The notes: a model not told the origin generated them from the letters alone. Positions 1 to 8,841 are shown, numbered from the stretch's first letter. The stretch: 64,000 bases of DNA from Exiguobacterium sp. s48 (GCF_018617395.1 NZ_JACSKC010000001.1:1178001-1242000); one strand, 5' to 3'. Translations and numbers: made by a program.

Positions 1-2421
1 AAGGGCACCTGCCCCGAGCAAACGACGCAATTTGAGCTGGTCTTTCTGTCTCCAATCCATCATTTCTTGAAGCGCTCTGACATCTTTCACTTGTCCGTTC
101 AACTCAATCAGTCGCTCGACCTCACGTTTGGTCAGACCTTGAATCGCTTTTAATCCAAGACGGACACCTGGCCCTTCAAGCGTCGCGTCAGCATGACCAT
201 GTAAGACGTCTGGTGGATACACTGGGATCTGTTCTTTTCTAAGCAATTTGACAAGTTCACTCGTTTTTTCCGATGTCACGACATGGAAGACACGAGGATA
301 ATGAGCCTTTACATAAGCCAATCGATAGCTGATCATACTGTAGGCGACCGCATGAGAACGGTTAAATCCGTATCCTGCGAACTTTTCAATCCACGAAAAG
401 ATTTGCGTCAGAACATCTTTGTCTCCTGCTTTTGCCTGATTTAAAAATCGTTCCCGCTCCCGCTCAATCATACCGACCTCTTTTTTAGCGATGGCACGTC
501 TGACTAAATCCGCTTCCGCGTAGGAGTACCCCCCTAATTTACGAAGCAGTTTCATCACTTGCTCCTGATAGACGAGTACTCCGTATGTCGGTTTCATAAT
601 CTCCTCTACGTCTGGATGGACAGGTTGATAAGGCATCCCATGTTTTCGTTTCGCATACGTTTCGATGAACTGCATCGGCCCCGGCCGATAGAGGGACATT
701 GTGACAACGATATCCTCAAATTCAGTTGGCTTCACTTGCCGAAGTGCTTGCTTCATCCCTGTCGATTCAAATTGGAAGATGCCATCCGTTTCCCCTCTAG
801 CAAGCAGGCGATATGTTTTTGCATCGTTCAATGGGATTGTTTTTAAGGAGAATAAGGCATCATTCTCACGAATCAACTCTTCCATTTGTCGTAAACGCGT
901 CAAATTACGTAATCCGAGCAAATCAATTTTCAAGAGCCCGATTTTTTCCAAATCCTTCATATTATATTGGGTCACACGTTCATCTAGTTCAGGCTGGAGC
1001 GGGGTCACTTCTTCAATCGGTTGACGACTGAGGACGATTCCGGCTGCGTGAACGGAAGATTGACGTGGTAATCCTTCTAACTGTTTCGCAATCCGCAACA
1101 GTTGTTGACGCTTTTGGCTACCTGCGAACCATTTCATCTGTTTCGAGTTCGACATCAACTCGTCTAGTCCACCCGTCTTCACTTGTTTACTCGCCGCCTG
1201 ACCTTCCTCGAGCGTCATGCCGAGCGCTCTCGCAACGTCACGAATTGCCGCCTTCGCCCCAAATGTGGCAAGCGTTCCGATTTGAGCCGCATGATCTTGA
1301 CCATATTTCGACAGTACATAAGAGACCACTTCTTCTCGACGCTCGTCCTCAAAGTCGAGGTCGATGTCCGGCATCGACACCCGTTCCGGATTTAAAAATC
1401 GTTCAAAGAGTAAACCATATCGAACCGGGTCGATTTCTGTAATGTGAAGGGCAAAACTGACGAGAGAACCGGCAGCAGACCCCCGACCTGGACCGACTTC
1501 AATCCCTGACTCTCGGGCAAATCGGATGATGTCCTCAACAATCAAGAAGTAAGAAGAAAATCCGGTCTTTGCAATCACTTCTAGTTCGAACTTCGCTCGT
1601 TCAATATAAGGTTCCTTTAAAAGCTCCAACGCCTTTAATCGTTCAGCGACAAGACGTTTTAACGTTTGATCTGCATCCGGTATCTCCGGGATGGCTACTT
1701 CCGCGGTTGGAAGCTGTTCGAGCTGAATGCTTTTCTCGAATCGATCCAATTGTGCTAACTCTTCCATCGTGAACCAGTCATTCATCTCACTTGGCAATCG
1801 AACGTGTAGTCCTTTTTGTCTCACATCTTCATTCGACAACACTTCTCCCTCACGGATGGCAGAGATCGCCCGGAAACCTTCCACGTCTTCCGGTTTCATA
1901 TATCTCGTTTCAGGGGCCGGAATCAACTGAACCGCTAACTCTTCACGCATGAGGCGAAGTTGTTTCAATACTTGCACTTGTTCTGTCGTTTGAGGTGCAG
2001 GGAGTCCAAGCCACAGCTTCTCTTCATCCACGAACGACAAGAGTTGATGATAAAGGCGACGTCGGTGAACCGGGTCGCTCGCTTTCCAATTTTCAGGCAG
2101 AACAATAAGCGGCATCGATGTTCGACCATCAATCCCTCCCGCTTGGATGAATCGATATTGTTCCTGAATCTCGGCTTTATTCGAAGCGTAGACAAGAACC
2201 GATATGTCTAATCCATCTAAGCGAAGGACCGTCCTCAATCCGATGAGTGGTTTCACCTCATATCGCTTGCATAAAGATAGAAATGTCGGGACACCATAAA
2301 AGGCATCATCTGCGATTGCGACGGCGCGACTTCCCCGTTCAGTCATCTGCATGACATATTGTTCTAATCGAAGCGTACTTTGTAGTAAGCTATAAGCAGT
2401 TCTAACATTTAGATGAATCAT
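1..2421 (-). CDS. dnaE: DNA polymerase III subunit alpha, DnaE (3' end outside the window)
   Basis: The C-family replicative polymerase extends DNA; in Firmicutes DnaE works beside PolC at the fork. The 807 codons present begin MIHLNVRTAYSLL and read without a stop to the window edge, so the C-terminal part is missing. Visible are an N-terminal PHP domain (about residues 1-200), the active-site motif PDIDLDFED near residue 345, the PGRGSAAGSLV loop and the GFNRSHAVAYS motif. The second His of the PHP metal motif (VHS in B. subtilis) is Arg here, so that domain looks inactive. The ATG follows a GGAGGACATCG-type ribosome binding site. Identification is very secure. Confidence 0.96.
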   Translation of the reverse strand, partial: MIHLNVRTAYSLLQSTLRLEQYVMQMTERGSRAVAIADDAFYGVPTFLSLCKRYEVKPLIGLRTVLRLDGLDISVLVYASNKAEIQEQYRFIQAGGIDGRTSMPLIVLPENWKASDPVHRRRLYHQLLSFVDEEKLWLGLPAPQTTEQVQVLKQLRLMREELAVQLIPAPETRYMKPEDVEGFRAISAIREGEVLSNEDVRQKGLHVRLPSEMNDWFTMEELAQLDRFEKSIQLEQLPTAEVAIPEIPDADQTLKRLVAERLKALELLKEPYIERAKFELEVIAKTGFSSYFLIVEDIIRFARESGIEVGPGRGSAAGSLVSFALHITEIDPVRYGLLFERFLNPERVSMPDIDLDFEDERREEVVSYVLSKYGQDHAAQIGTLATFGAKAAIRDVARALGMTLEEGQAASKQVKTGGLDELMSNSKQMKWFAGSQKRQQLLRIAKQLEGLPRQSSVHAAGIVLSRQPIEEVTPLQPELDERVTQYNMKDLEKIGLLKIDLLGLRNLTRLRQMEELIRENDALFSLKTIPLNDAKTYRLLARGETDGIFQFESTGMKQALRQVKPTEFEDIVVTMSLYRPGPMQFIETYAKRKHGMPYQPVHPDVEEIMKPTYGVLVYQEQVMKLLRKLGGYSYAEADLVRRAIAKKEVGMIERERERFLNQAKAGDKDVLTQIFSWIEKFAGYGFNRSHAVAYSMISYRLAYVKAHYPRVFHVVTSEKTSELVKLLRKEQIPVYPPDVLHGHADATLEGPGVRLGLKAIQGLTKREVERLIELNGQVKDVRALQEMMDWRQKDQLKLRRLLGAGAL

Positions 2422-2523
2422 CGATGTCCTCCTCTCTATTTAAACGAATTGTCAAACTCAATTCATCCCTTCTCTGATACAATAATTATAGACAATATTC
2501 ATGATAAAAGGGGGTAAAAGCGT

Positions 2524-2715
2524 ATGATTATCAATCGGGGACAAATCGCACGTGATAAGTTAGAAAAATTACAGAACGGTCAGACCGTATTTGCGGACAG
2601 TCCAGAAATCATTGAGCGGCTTCGAAAATACATCACCGAGTATCAACTCGATGTCGTCGAGGATGTGACGGAGCGTGGCACTTGGTTCATCCCACAAGAA
2701 GATGGAGACAAATAA
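2524..2715 (+). CDS. small hypothetical protein, 63 aa
   Basis: I do not recognise a family. The product is soluble, charged and mostly helical by eye: MIINRGQIARDKLEKL at the start and an acidic PQEDGDK end. It has a strong GGGGG ribosome binding site nine bases before the ATG and is followed directly by a bidirectional hairpin terminator. It is divergent from dnaE and convergent with nrnA, and lies where B. subtilis has the sporulation genes ytrH and ytrI on the dnaE-nrnA axis. A TACAAT-like -10 lies at 2478-2483, without a well-spaced -35. The ribosome binding site, terminator and lack of any overlapping gene make it likely real. Confidence 0.7.
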   Translation: MIINRGQIARDKLEKLQNGQTVFADSPEIIERLRKYITEYQLDVVEDVTERGTWFIPQEDGDK

Positions 2716-2746
2716 AGAGAGCTGACCTCGGTCAGCTCTCTTTATT
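2711..2746. terminator. bidirectional hairpin terminator
   Basis: The arms AAAGAGAGCTGAC and GTCAGCTCTCTTT flank a CTCG loop, with A-rich and T-rich tracts outside. It ends both the 63-aa gene and nrnA, whose stop codon lies inside the stem. Confidence 0.9.
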
Positions 2747-3700
2747 TTCTTCAAACGTGAATCCCTTCGCCACTTCATTCAATGCCGAAATGACGTCATC
2801 CATCTCATCCCAAGTGTCGATCGTGGCACCCGCCGCCATCGGATGACCGCCCCCACGATATCGTTTGGCAACTTCATTGATGACCGGACCTTTCGACCGA
2901 ATCCGGACACGAATCTCCTCTTTGTTTTCCACGAACATGACCCAACATTTCAAGCCTTCTAAACCGGAAAAACTATTGACGAGTTGGGACGCCGCTTCCG
3001 GAGAGGCATGGAACGTACGAAGTACATCTTTGTCAATCTTCACATATCCGACCCCTTCATCCGTCACGTTGACATGTTGAAGCACGTATCCTTGAAGTTG
3101 CAGGGTCGCCAAATTCGTTTTATACATATGTCGATAGAGTTTATTCGTATCGATGTCTTTCGCAATTAAAGTTGAGGCGATTTCAAACGTCCGTGCCGTG
3201 GCGTTTCGGAATTGGAATCGCCCTGTATCGCCTACGATGCCTGCATAGAGCAAGAATGCCGCTTCTTGGTCGATTGGATATCCCCAACGGTCCGCGAGTT
3301 CCGCAATCATCTCAGACGTCGAGCTGACCGTCGTGTCTACAATCTGGGTCATCGCATACGGGTCTTCATCAGGGTGATGATCGATTTTGATGATTGTCTT
3401 TCCTTTCAACGCGAATGGTCCATCGATTCGTTCATGATTGGCTGTGTCGAGAATCAACACGAGAGCATCCCGGTACATCTCTTCCTCAACGTGTTCCATC
3501 TTGCCCAAAAACTCGAGGTCGGGTACCATGCCACCGACCACATAAATTTGTTTATCTGGATGGACCGATTTCAAAATATGTTGTAACCCTAATTGACTCC
3601 CTAGTGCATCAGGGTCTGGTCGGACGTGGCGATGAATGAAAATGGTGCTTGCCGCTTCGATTTCCGATTTGATTGTTTCTGCTTCCTGCCATTGCGTCAT
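2732..3700 (-). CDS. nrnA: bifunctional oligoribonuclease / pAp phosphatase NrnA
   Basis: This DHH-family enzyme degrades 2-5 nt RNA fragments and dephosphorylates pAp to AMP in the cytoplasm. The 322 residues match the usual length. The DHH domain shows the HVRPDPDALGSQ metal motif near residue 25, LILDTANHERI near 83 and KIDHHPDEDPY near 106; the C-terminal DHHA1 domain has GGGHPMAAGATI near 285. The ATG at 3700 follows GAGGAATCATC. It is transcribed like dnaE but separated by the oppositely oriented 63-aa gene, so it needs its own promoter, probably in the gap shared with ytpI. Confidence 0.95.
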   Translation of the reverse strand: MTQWQEAETIKSEIEAASTIFIHRHVRPDPDALGSQLGLQHILKSVHPDKQIYVVGGMVPDLEFLGKMEHVEEEMYRDALVLILDTANHERIDGPFALKGKTIIKIDHHPDEDPYAMTQIVDTTVSSTSEMIAELADRWGYPIDQEAAFLLYAGIVGDTGRFQFRNATARTFEIASTLIAKDIDTNKLYRHMYKTNLATLQLQGYVLQHVNVTDEGVGYVKIDKDVLRTFHASPEAASQLVNSFSGLEGLKCWVMFVENKEEIRVRIRSKGPVINEVAKRYRGGGHPMAAGATIDTWDEMDDVISALNEVAKGFTFEENKES

Positions 3701-3733
3701 GATGATTCCTCACTTTCCTCCACACTCTTATGG

Positions 3734-3739
3734 TATGAT
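3734..3739 (+). promoter_or_regulatory. extended -10 promoter of ytpI
   Basis: TGGTATGAT is an extended -10 element about 37 bases before the ytpI start. No good -35 is visible, as is common for TGn promoters. Confidence 0.5.
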
Positions 3740-3775
3740 GATAACAGATTACGAGATAGAAAGGGGTTCCTTCAC

Positions 3776-4090
3776 TTGCAACTTGTCATGATTGGACTCA
3801 TTTTGTTCGCGCTCGGAGCTTACTTAGTCTTCAAGCGCCGTGCCTTTTTGACAAAGACACCGAACCGAAAAGCCTTGTTCAATACTCAGGCCTTGATTTG
3901 GTTAAGTTTATTCCTCGCACTGTTCGCCGCAAACCAAATGGTCGGTGGCTTCGGACTCAATTCGACTGTCGGTTGGATTGTCAGTATCGTCATGCTCATT
4001 GTCGGTCTTGGTAACGCGATTGTCGGATTCATCCGTTATCGGAAGATCTATCCACTCGCCGCAGAAGAACCGACGAATACGCCATCATGA
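3776..4090 (+). CDS. ytpI: YtpI-like membrane protein
   Basis: A small integral membrane protein of about 104 residues with three predicted transmembrane helices (roughly 2-20, 36-54, 62-82) and a short polar tail ending EEPTNTPS. The name rests on gene order with nrnA and ytoI and on overall topology; the family has no assigned function. I chose the TTG at 3776 because AAGGGG sits nine bases upstream, while the next start, ATG 3788, has no ribosome binding site. Longer readings would run into the nrnA start region. It is convergent with ytoI and shares its terminator. Confidence 0.75.
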   Translation: MQLVMIGLILFALGAYLVFKRRAFLTKTPNRKALFNTQALIWLSLFLALFAANQMVGGFGLNSTVGWIVSIVMLIVGLGNAIVGFIRYRKIYPLAAEEPTNTPS

Positions 4091-4093
4091 ACA

Positions 4094-4130
4094 AGAGCAC
4101 CTGCTACTCGATGTAGCAGGTGCTCTTTTC
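4094..4130. terminator. bidirectional terminator between ytpI and ytoI
   Basis: The 15-base perfect arms at 4094-4108 and 4114-4128 (AAGAGCACCTGCTAC and its complement) enclose TCGAT, followed by T's on both strands. Confidence 0.93.
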
Positions 4131-4131
4131 T

Positions 4132-5442
4132 TTACCGATCGATAAGTTGTGCCGTGACGAGCGCTTTGGCAACAAGTTGAGTCCCTTGCGTCATTTCCAC
4201 ATCCACTTTCCCGAACTTCCGTCCGAGATCGAAGACGTTGGCCGACACCCGGATCTGACTTTCAATTTGAATTGGTTTCATGAAATAGACCGTGATGTTC
4301 TCAACCACCAAATCCCCTTTTTTCATGTGGCGCAGACTACGCGTCGCCCCTTCAACCAATAAGGTCGTCAGCACGCCAGATGAGGCAGTCCCCATATGAC
4401 TCGTCATCTGAGGTGCGACTTCGACCGTGAAGGCCGTCCCGTTCGATGTAGGATCTTCTTTCAATTGGTTCGTGATCATATTATCAAACGTTTCACCGAC
4501 TTGCGGTTGACGATTTGCAAGTTGAAGTGCCTTCAGCACGTCTTGACGGCTAATGATTCCGAGCAATCGTCCATAGTTGTCGACGACAGGAAGCATTTCA
4601 ATCCCTTCCCATACCATCTGATGGGCCGCATTGGTTACGCTCGTTTGGACGCCTACTGTAATCGGACTTTTCGTCATGACCTTTTCGATATCATGGTCAT
4701 GAGGTTTGTCGATGACGTCCTTCGCTGTAATCACACCGACCACCTTCATCTGTTCATCGATGACGGGATAACGGTTATGTTTCGTTCGCTCGTTCAATTC
4801 GTGCCAACGTTTCACCGTGTCATCGGACTTCAGGTAGAATGTGTCGTGAAGCGGAATGACGATATCTGAGACGAGTAAAATTTCTTTTTTGATCAATCGG
4901 TCATAAATTGCGCGGTTAATCATTGTCGCAACGGTAAAACTGTCATAAGATGTGGAGATGACTGGCATATCATATTTGTCCGCCATTCGTTTCACTTCAT
5001 CCGTCGTATCAAATCCCCCTGTGATCAAGACGGCCCCACCTGATTGCAGGACAAGTTCATGCGCTTTTTCACGGTTCCCGATAATGACGAGCGAGTCGAC
5101 ATCGATATACCGCATCATCGCTTCAAGCTTCATGGCACCGATTACAAATTTTGATAACGTCTTGTGTAAGCCGTTCCGACCGCCCAATACTTGTCCATCG
5201 ACGATATTGACGACTTCAGCGAATGTGAGTTTTTCAATATTTTCTTTATGTTTTCGTTTAATCCGGATCGTCCCCACTCGTTCAATGGTGGACACGAAGC
5301 CGAGGTTCTCAGCTTCCTTGATGGCTCGGTAGGCCGTACCTTCTGAAACCGCTAACTCTTTAGCGATTTGACGGACCGAAATTTTTGACCCAACATCGAG
5401 TGACTCGATATGTGCTATGATCTGTTCATGTTTTGTGGTCAT
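4132..5442 (-). CDS. ytoI: YtoI, HTH-DRTGG-CBS-hotdog regulatory protein
   Basis: A 436-residue multidomain protein of unknown ligand. In order it has a winged helix-turn-helix (about 1-60, with VSEGTAYRAIKEAENLGF), a DRTGG domain (about 75-180, LITGGFDTT), a tandem CBS pair (about 190-310, usually binding adenine nucleotides) and a C-terminal thioesterase-like hotdog domain (about 325-436). The architecture suggests a transcription regulator sensing a nucleotide and an acyl ligand, but this is inference. I chose the start MTTKHEQ at 5442 because AGAAGGGA lies eight bases before it; the earlier in-frame ATG has no such site. A promoter lies just upstream. Confidence 0.9.
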   Translation of the reverse strand: MTTKHEQIIAHIESLDVGSKISVRQIAKELAVSEGTAYRAIKEAENLGFVSTIERVGTIRIKRKHKENIEKLTFAEVVNIVDGQVLGGRNGLHKTLSKFVIGAMKLEAMMRYIDVDSLVIIGNREKAHELVLQSGGAVLITGGFDTTDEVKRMADKYDMPVISTSYDSFTVATMINRAIYDRLIKKEILLVSDIVIPLHDTFYLKSDDTVKRWHELNERTKHNRYPVIDEQMKVVGVITAKDVIDKPHDHDIEKVMTKSPITVGVQTSVTNAAHQMVWEGIEMLPVVDNYGRLLGIISRQDVLKALQLANRQPQVGETFDNMITNQLKEDPTSNGTAFTVEVAPQMTSHMGTASSGVLTTLLVEGATRSLRHMKKGDLVVENITVYFMKPIQIESQIRVSANVFDLGRKFGKVDVEMTQGTQLVAKALVTAQLIDR

Positions 5443-5482
5443 ACTCGGAGTCCCTTCTCTCAATACATTTTCTACTCATTCC

Positions 5483-5511
5483 AGTATACTGTATCAGTCA
5501 AAGTTGTTCAA
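5483..5511 (-). promoter_or_regulatory. SigA-type promoter of ytoI
   Basis: On the minus strand TTGAAC (5511-5506), a 17-base spacer and TATACT (5488-5483) lie about 40 bases before the ytoI ATG. Confidence 0.75.
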
Positions 5512-5558
5512 ACTGTACCAATCAAATTGCAACATTTCCTTTCTGTTTTCGAAACCGC

Positions 5559-5564
5559 TATAAT
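5559..5564 (+). promoter_or_regulatory. -10 box before the M24 peptidase gene
   Basis: A perfect TATAAT lies 44 bases before the TTG start. The -35 region (TTCCTT at 17 bases) is weak. Confidence 0.45.
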
Positions 5565-5607
5565 AGACACGTAGTCAACGTAAGAGGTAGAAGGGAAGGG
5601 ATTCATT

Positions 5608-6705
5608 TTGAATCAACGTACCAATCAAATTGCACAATCTTTAGCGACAAAAGGATTAGATGCGGCGTTCATCACATCGAAGGCATCCGTGTTTTACTTT
5701 TCGGGAGTCTATGCGGAAGCTCACGAGCGTCTCATTGCCATCTTGGTCCTCAAAAACGGTACAACCGCCATCATTTGTCCGGCTCTCGAAAAAGGGATTG
5801 TCGAAGCTAGTGAATGGTCAGGTGAGATCGTGACGTACATGGACCATGAAAACCCATGGGACAGAATCGTCAAACTGTTCCTCGATAACCAAATCGTTCC
5901 TGAACGAATCGGAATCGAAGGTGAGCATTTAACCTTTAATCGTGTTGAGCAACTTCGCGCCGGTTTTGCAGGTCTTTCGATTATCGACTTGACCGACGAA
6001 CTCCAAACGTTACGCATGATCAAGTCACCGGATGAAGTCCGTGTGATGAAACGTGCCGCTGAACTGGCTGATATGGCAATTGAAGCCGGAATCCGTTCAC
6101 TCCGCGAAGGTGTGACCGAGCTTGAGGTCATCGCCGATATCGAATACGCTATGAAGCAACAAGGCGTACGTGAGATGTCATTTGATACACTCGTCTTGTT
6201 CGGTGAAAATAGCGCCGACCCTCACGGTGTACCAGGTAACAATCGCTTGAAAAAAGGTGACTTCGCCTTATTCGACCTCGGTGTCGTCTGGCAAGGATAT
6301 TGTTCAGATATCACACGTACAGTCGTCTTTGGTGAAGCAAGTAAGAAACAACGCGAACTTTATGAAACGGTTCTACAAGCTGAAGAAGCAGCAATCGAGA
6401 TGGCAAACGTCGGAACAACACTCGGTGCCATCGACATCGCGGCACGCCAAGTTATCACCTCTGCCGGATACGGTGAATACTTCACTCACCGAATCGGTCA
6501 TGGAATTGGCATCGAAGTACACGAACATCCATCGATGGCAGCAAACAACGACATGACTGCTCAAGTCGGTATGACGTTCACAGTCGAACCGGGTATCTAT
6601 TTACCAGGTGTCGGTGGTGTTCGGATTGAAGACGATCTCGTCATGACAGAAAGTGGTCCTATCACGTTGACGAGTTATCCAAAAACGCTTCAAGAGATTG
6701 AATGA
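5608..6705 (+). CDS. M24 family aminopeptidase P / Xaa-Pro dipeptidase
   Basis: A cytoplasmic dinuclear metallopeptidase of 365 residues that cleaves before or after proline. The N-terminal creatinase-like domain (about 1-130) is followed by the pita-bread catalytic domain with all five metal ligand motifs: FDLGVV, SDITRT, GHGIGIEVHEHP, EPGIYLPG and GVRIEDD. The start is TTG, preceded by AAGGGATTCATT. It is monocistronic, with a strong hairpin after the stop. I cannot tell PepQ-type from aminopeptidase P-type specificity from sequence alone. Confidence 0.9.
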   Translation: MNQRTNQIAQSLATKGLDAAFITSKASVFYFSGVYAEAHERLIAILVLKNGTTAIICPALEKGIVEASEWSGEIVTYMDHENPWDRIVKLFLDNQIVPERIGIEGEHLTFNRVEQLRAGFAGLSIIDLTDELQTLRMIKSPDEVRVMKRAAELADMAIEAGIRSLREGVTELEVIADIEYAMKQQGVREMSFDTLVLFGENSADPHGVPGNNRLKKGDFALFDLGVVWQGYCSDITRTVVFGEASKKQRELYETVLQAEEAAIEMANVGTTLGAIDIAARQVITSAGYGEYFTHRIGHGIGIEVHEHPSMAANNDMTAQVGMTFTVEPGIYLPGVGGVRIEDDLVMTESGPITLTSYPKTLQEIE

Positions 6706-6706
6706 C

Positions 6707-6740
6707 AAAAAGTGCGATCCGTTCAAGGATCGCACTTTTT
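6707..6740. terminator. bidirectional terminator
   Basis: The arms AAAAAGTGCGATCC and GGATCGCACTTTTT enclose GTTCAA. It serves the M24 peptidase gene and the convergent phosphoesterase gene. Confidence 0.93.
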
Positions 6741-6747
6741 ACATAAC

Positions 6748-7470
6748 TTAATAGAATAATCGCATCATGACTTCTCGTTGAGGTACCTCACAGCGTTCCA
6801 TCTTCTCCAAAAAGGCACGCTTGTCGTACGGTACCGCCTGAAGTTCAAGATCAAGTCCCGTTTCTCCCTCTGACAATATGGCAAAGCGAGCAAGATCATC
6901 TTTCGCCACCCCGAGTGCACCCGGATTGACGTAACGTTTGCTGTCATCTTCAAACAAATGAACAGGATGGTGATGTCCAAATAAGACGATATCTCCTGCG
7001 TTTTCACCGTACAGACGTTGCATATTTTCCAGTGTCGGTTCAAGGATTTCATGAAACGGTTCTTCGATAATTGTCGCTTCCCGCTTTTCTTTTGGGATGT
7101 GATAATGAATGCCGAACACCGTTTCGCCAGCCATCCCGTAAGACATCGTTCGAGGAAGAGAGTCAAGGACATCCGCATATTTAGTTTCCAAATGTCGTGC
7201 GACCCACTCATGGTGAAGACGTGTATGGGCATAACTTTCCGGATGCCCCTGCCCAGCCAATAGCGAGAGGACCGCTTCATCATGATTTCCAGAAATCATG
7301 TACGCTCCTCGATCGAGTAACCGCTCCATGACCGCATTCGAGTCCGGTCCCATCGCAATCATGTCACCGAGTGACAAGATGACGTCGACCCGTTCCCTAT
7401 CCATAACTTGAAGAACGGCTTGTAACGCTTCGAGATTCCCGTGAACGTCTGTGATTACTCCAATCTTCAT
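6748..7470 (-). CDS. YfcE/MJ0936-type metallophosphoesterase
   Basis: A calcineurin-like phosphoesterase of 240 residues. The metal-binding blocks are in order: DVHGNLEAL near residue 8, GDMIAMGPDS near 35, SGNHDEAV near 62, LFGHHHPVHLF near 160 and VNPGALGV. The substrate is unknown; relatives hydrolyse phosphodiesters. I chose ATG 7470 because GAGGGGG lies five bases upstream and the longer reading would run into the neighbouring SDR gene. It follows that gene by ten bases and is probably co-transcribed. Confidence 0.87.
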   Translation of the reverse strand: MKIGVITDVHGNLEALQAVLQVMDRERVDVILSLGDMIAMGPDSNAVMERLLDRGAYMISGNHDEAVLSLLAGQGHPESYAHTRLHHEWVARHLETKYADVLDSLPRTMSYGMAGETVFGIHYHIPKEKREATIIEEPFHEILEPTLENMQRLYGENAGDIVLFGHHHPVHLFEDDSKRYVNPGALGVAKDDLARFAILSEGETGLDLELQAVPYDKRAFLEKMERCEVPQREVMMRLFY

Positions 7471-7480
7471 CGCTTCCCCC

Positions 7481-8206
7481 TCACTTCCGATACTGATGGA
7501 CGACGTTGACCCCACCCGTCACATCAATGACGGCTCCCGTGATCATATCCGAATCTTCTTGTAATAAGAAAGAAATTAAACGCGCAATATCTTCTCCGGT
7601 ACCGTGTCGACCAACCGGAGTCCCTTCATCCACTTCTGCTTCTTTAATTCGCATCTCTTTTTGAGATCCGACGATATTTCCCGGGTTGACCATGTTCACC
7701 GTAATTCCGAACGGTGCCTCTTCTAATGCGACCGATTTCGTCAAACTGACGAGTCCTGTCTTTGCAGCGGCAAATGCAGAACGATGAATCCAGCCAGGTG
7801 CCGTCCCACTTTCCGGAAAACCGTATGAGATGATGCGTCCGAAGCGATTCGATCGCATCGAAGGAATCACACGACGCATCAGCCAAAACGAGGCGGATAG
7901 ATTGCCGATCAATACTTCGTCCCATTCTTCATCCGACAATTCGACGAGCGGTTTTCTTTCGAAAATGTATGGTCCCGCGTTTAAAATCAAGGCACTCGGT
8001 TCACCAAATCGCTCGACTGCCTCTTCATAAGCCAAGAGCAGTTGATTACGGTCGGTCAACCCCGCCTCAATCATATGTATTCGTTCATGTTCCCAATCAA
8101 TGGGGTTACGCTGCAGGATGCTGACGTGCCAACCCTCGTGCAAAAGCCGTTCTGTCACGACACGACCGATCCCTTTTGCCCCAGATGTAATCATCACATG
8201 TTTCAT
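7481..8206 (-). CDS. short-chain dehydrogenase/reductase-like protein
   Basis: A 241-residue Rossmann-fold protein with the cofactor loop SGAKGIG near residue 8, the LNAGPY (NAG) motif near 75 and the C-terminal NPGNIVG. The usual YxxxK catalytic motif reads FAAAK (TTT codon), so the general-acid Tyr is Phe; the Lys is kept. It may be a catalytically altered or binding-only SDR. Position next to the ytoI region suggests the ytkK-type protein of Bacillus, but I am not certain. It leads a two-gene operon with the phosphoesterase. Confidence 0.83.
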   Translation of the reverse strand: MKHVMITSGAKGIGRVVTERLLHEGWHVSILQRNPIDWEHERIHMIEAGLTDRNQLLLAYEEAVERFGEPSALILNAGPYIFERKPLVELSDEEWDEVLIGNLSASFWLMRRVIPSMRSNRFGRIISYGFPESGTAPGWIHRSAFAAAKTGLVSLTKSVALEEAPFGITVNMVNPGNIVGSQKEMRIKEAEVDEGTPVGRHGTGEDIARLISFLLQEDSDMITGAVIDVTGGVNVVHQYRK

Positions 8207-8336
8207 CGCCCTACCTCCTTCGCTTTATTTTACCTGTTCTTTCACATGAATTCCAAACTTGGACATGTCGTGAACAAAGTCATGAAAAAATTCACTCCTT
8301 TTCATGGCGAAACAGCGTGAAAACTGAAAGAAGTGG

Positions 8337-8342
8337 TATACT
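8337..8342 (+). promoter_or_regulatory. extended -10 promoter of the universal stress protein gene
   Basis: TGGTATACT (TGn plus TATACT) lies about 48 bases before the ATG. The -35 is poor. A weak SigB reading (GTGAAA-N11-TGGTAT) also exists. Confidence 0.5.
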
Positions 8343-8389
8343 ATATATGTAAGCCGAACGTATATTTCGAGCGAAAGGTTGGGATTTAC

Positions 8390-8827
8390 ATGGCAATTGT
8401 ATACAAACACATTTTATCTGCCGTTGATGGATCGAAAGAGGCAGAACGTGCATTTGAAACAGCGATCGATGTCGCGATTCGTAACGAAGGAAAATTGTAC
8501 GTTGGTCATGTGATTGATACGCGTACGTTTGCGACTGTTGAAGCTTATGACCGAACAATCACCGAACGCGCTGAGACATATGCGAAAGAATTACTTGAAG
8601 ACTATGTGAAGCGCGCGAAAGAGCGTGGCGTAAAAGAAGTTGAGACCGTAATTGAATACGGTTCTCCTAAAGTGACAATCGCGAAAAAGATTGCGCCTAA
8701 CCATGATATTGATCTTATTATTTGTGGCGCGACTGGTCTTAACGCCGTCGAACGTTTCTTTATCGGAAGTGTATCTGAAAGTATCGTCCGATATGCAAAA
8801 TGCGACGTTCTCATTGTCCGCCAATAA
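8390..8827 (+). CDS. universal stress protein, UspA family (ATP-binding type)
   Basis: A 145-residue single Usp domain beginning MAIVYKHILSAVDGS. The C-terminal ATP-binding signature G-x2-G-x9-G-S is complete (GATG, nine residues, GS) followed by hydrophobic CDVLIVRQ, so this is the nucleotide-binding MJ0577 type rather than the E. coli UspA type. The start follows GAAAGG with a somewhat long spacing of eleven bases. It is monocistronic, with a terminator after it. The specific stress role cannot be read from the sequence. Confidence 0.9.
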   Translation: MAIVYKHILSAVDGSKEAERAFETAIDVAIRNEGKLYVGHVIDTRTFATVEAYDRTITERAETYAKELLEDYVKRAKERGVKEVETVIEYGSPKVTIAKKIAPNHDIDLIICGATGLNAVERFFIGSVSESIVRYAKCDVLIVRQ

Positions 8828-8841
8828 TCATTCATGCACAA

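Noticed and set aside
3626-3775. Longer N-terminus for ytpI starting inside nrnA
   Set aside because: The extension lacks a ribosome binding site, crosses the promoter and would overlap the nrnA start. TTG 3776 has AAGGGG at nine bases.
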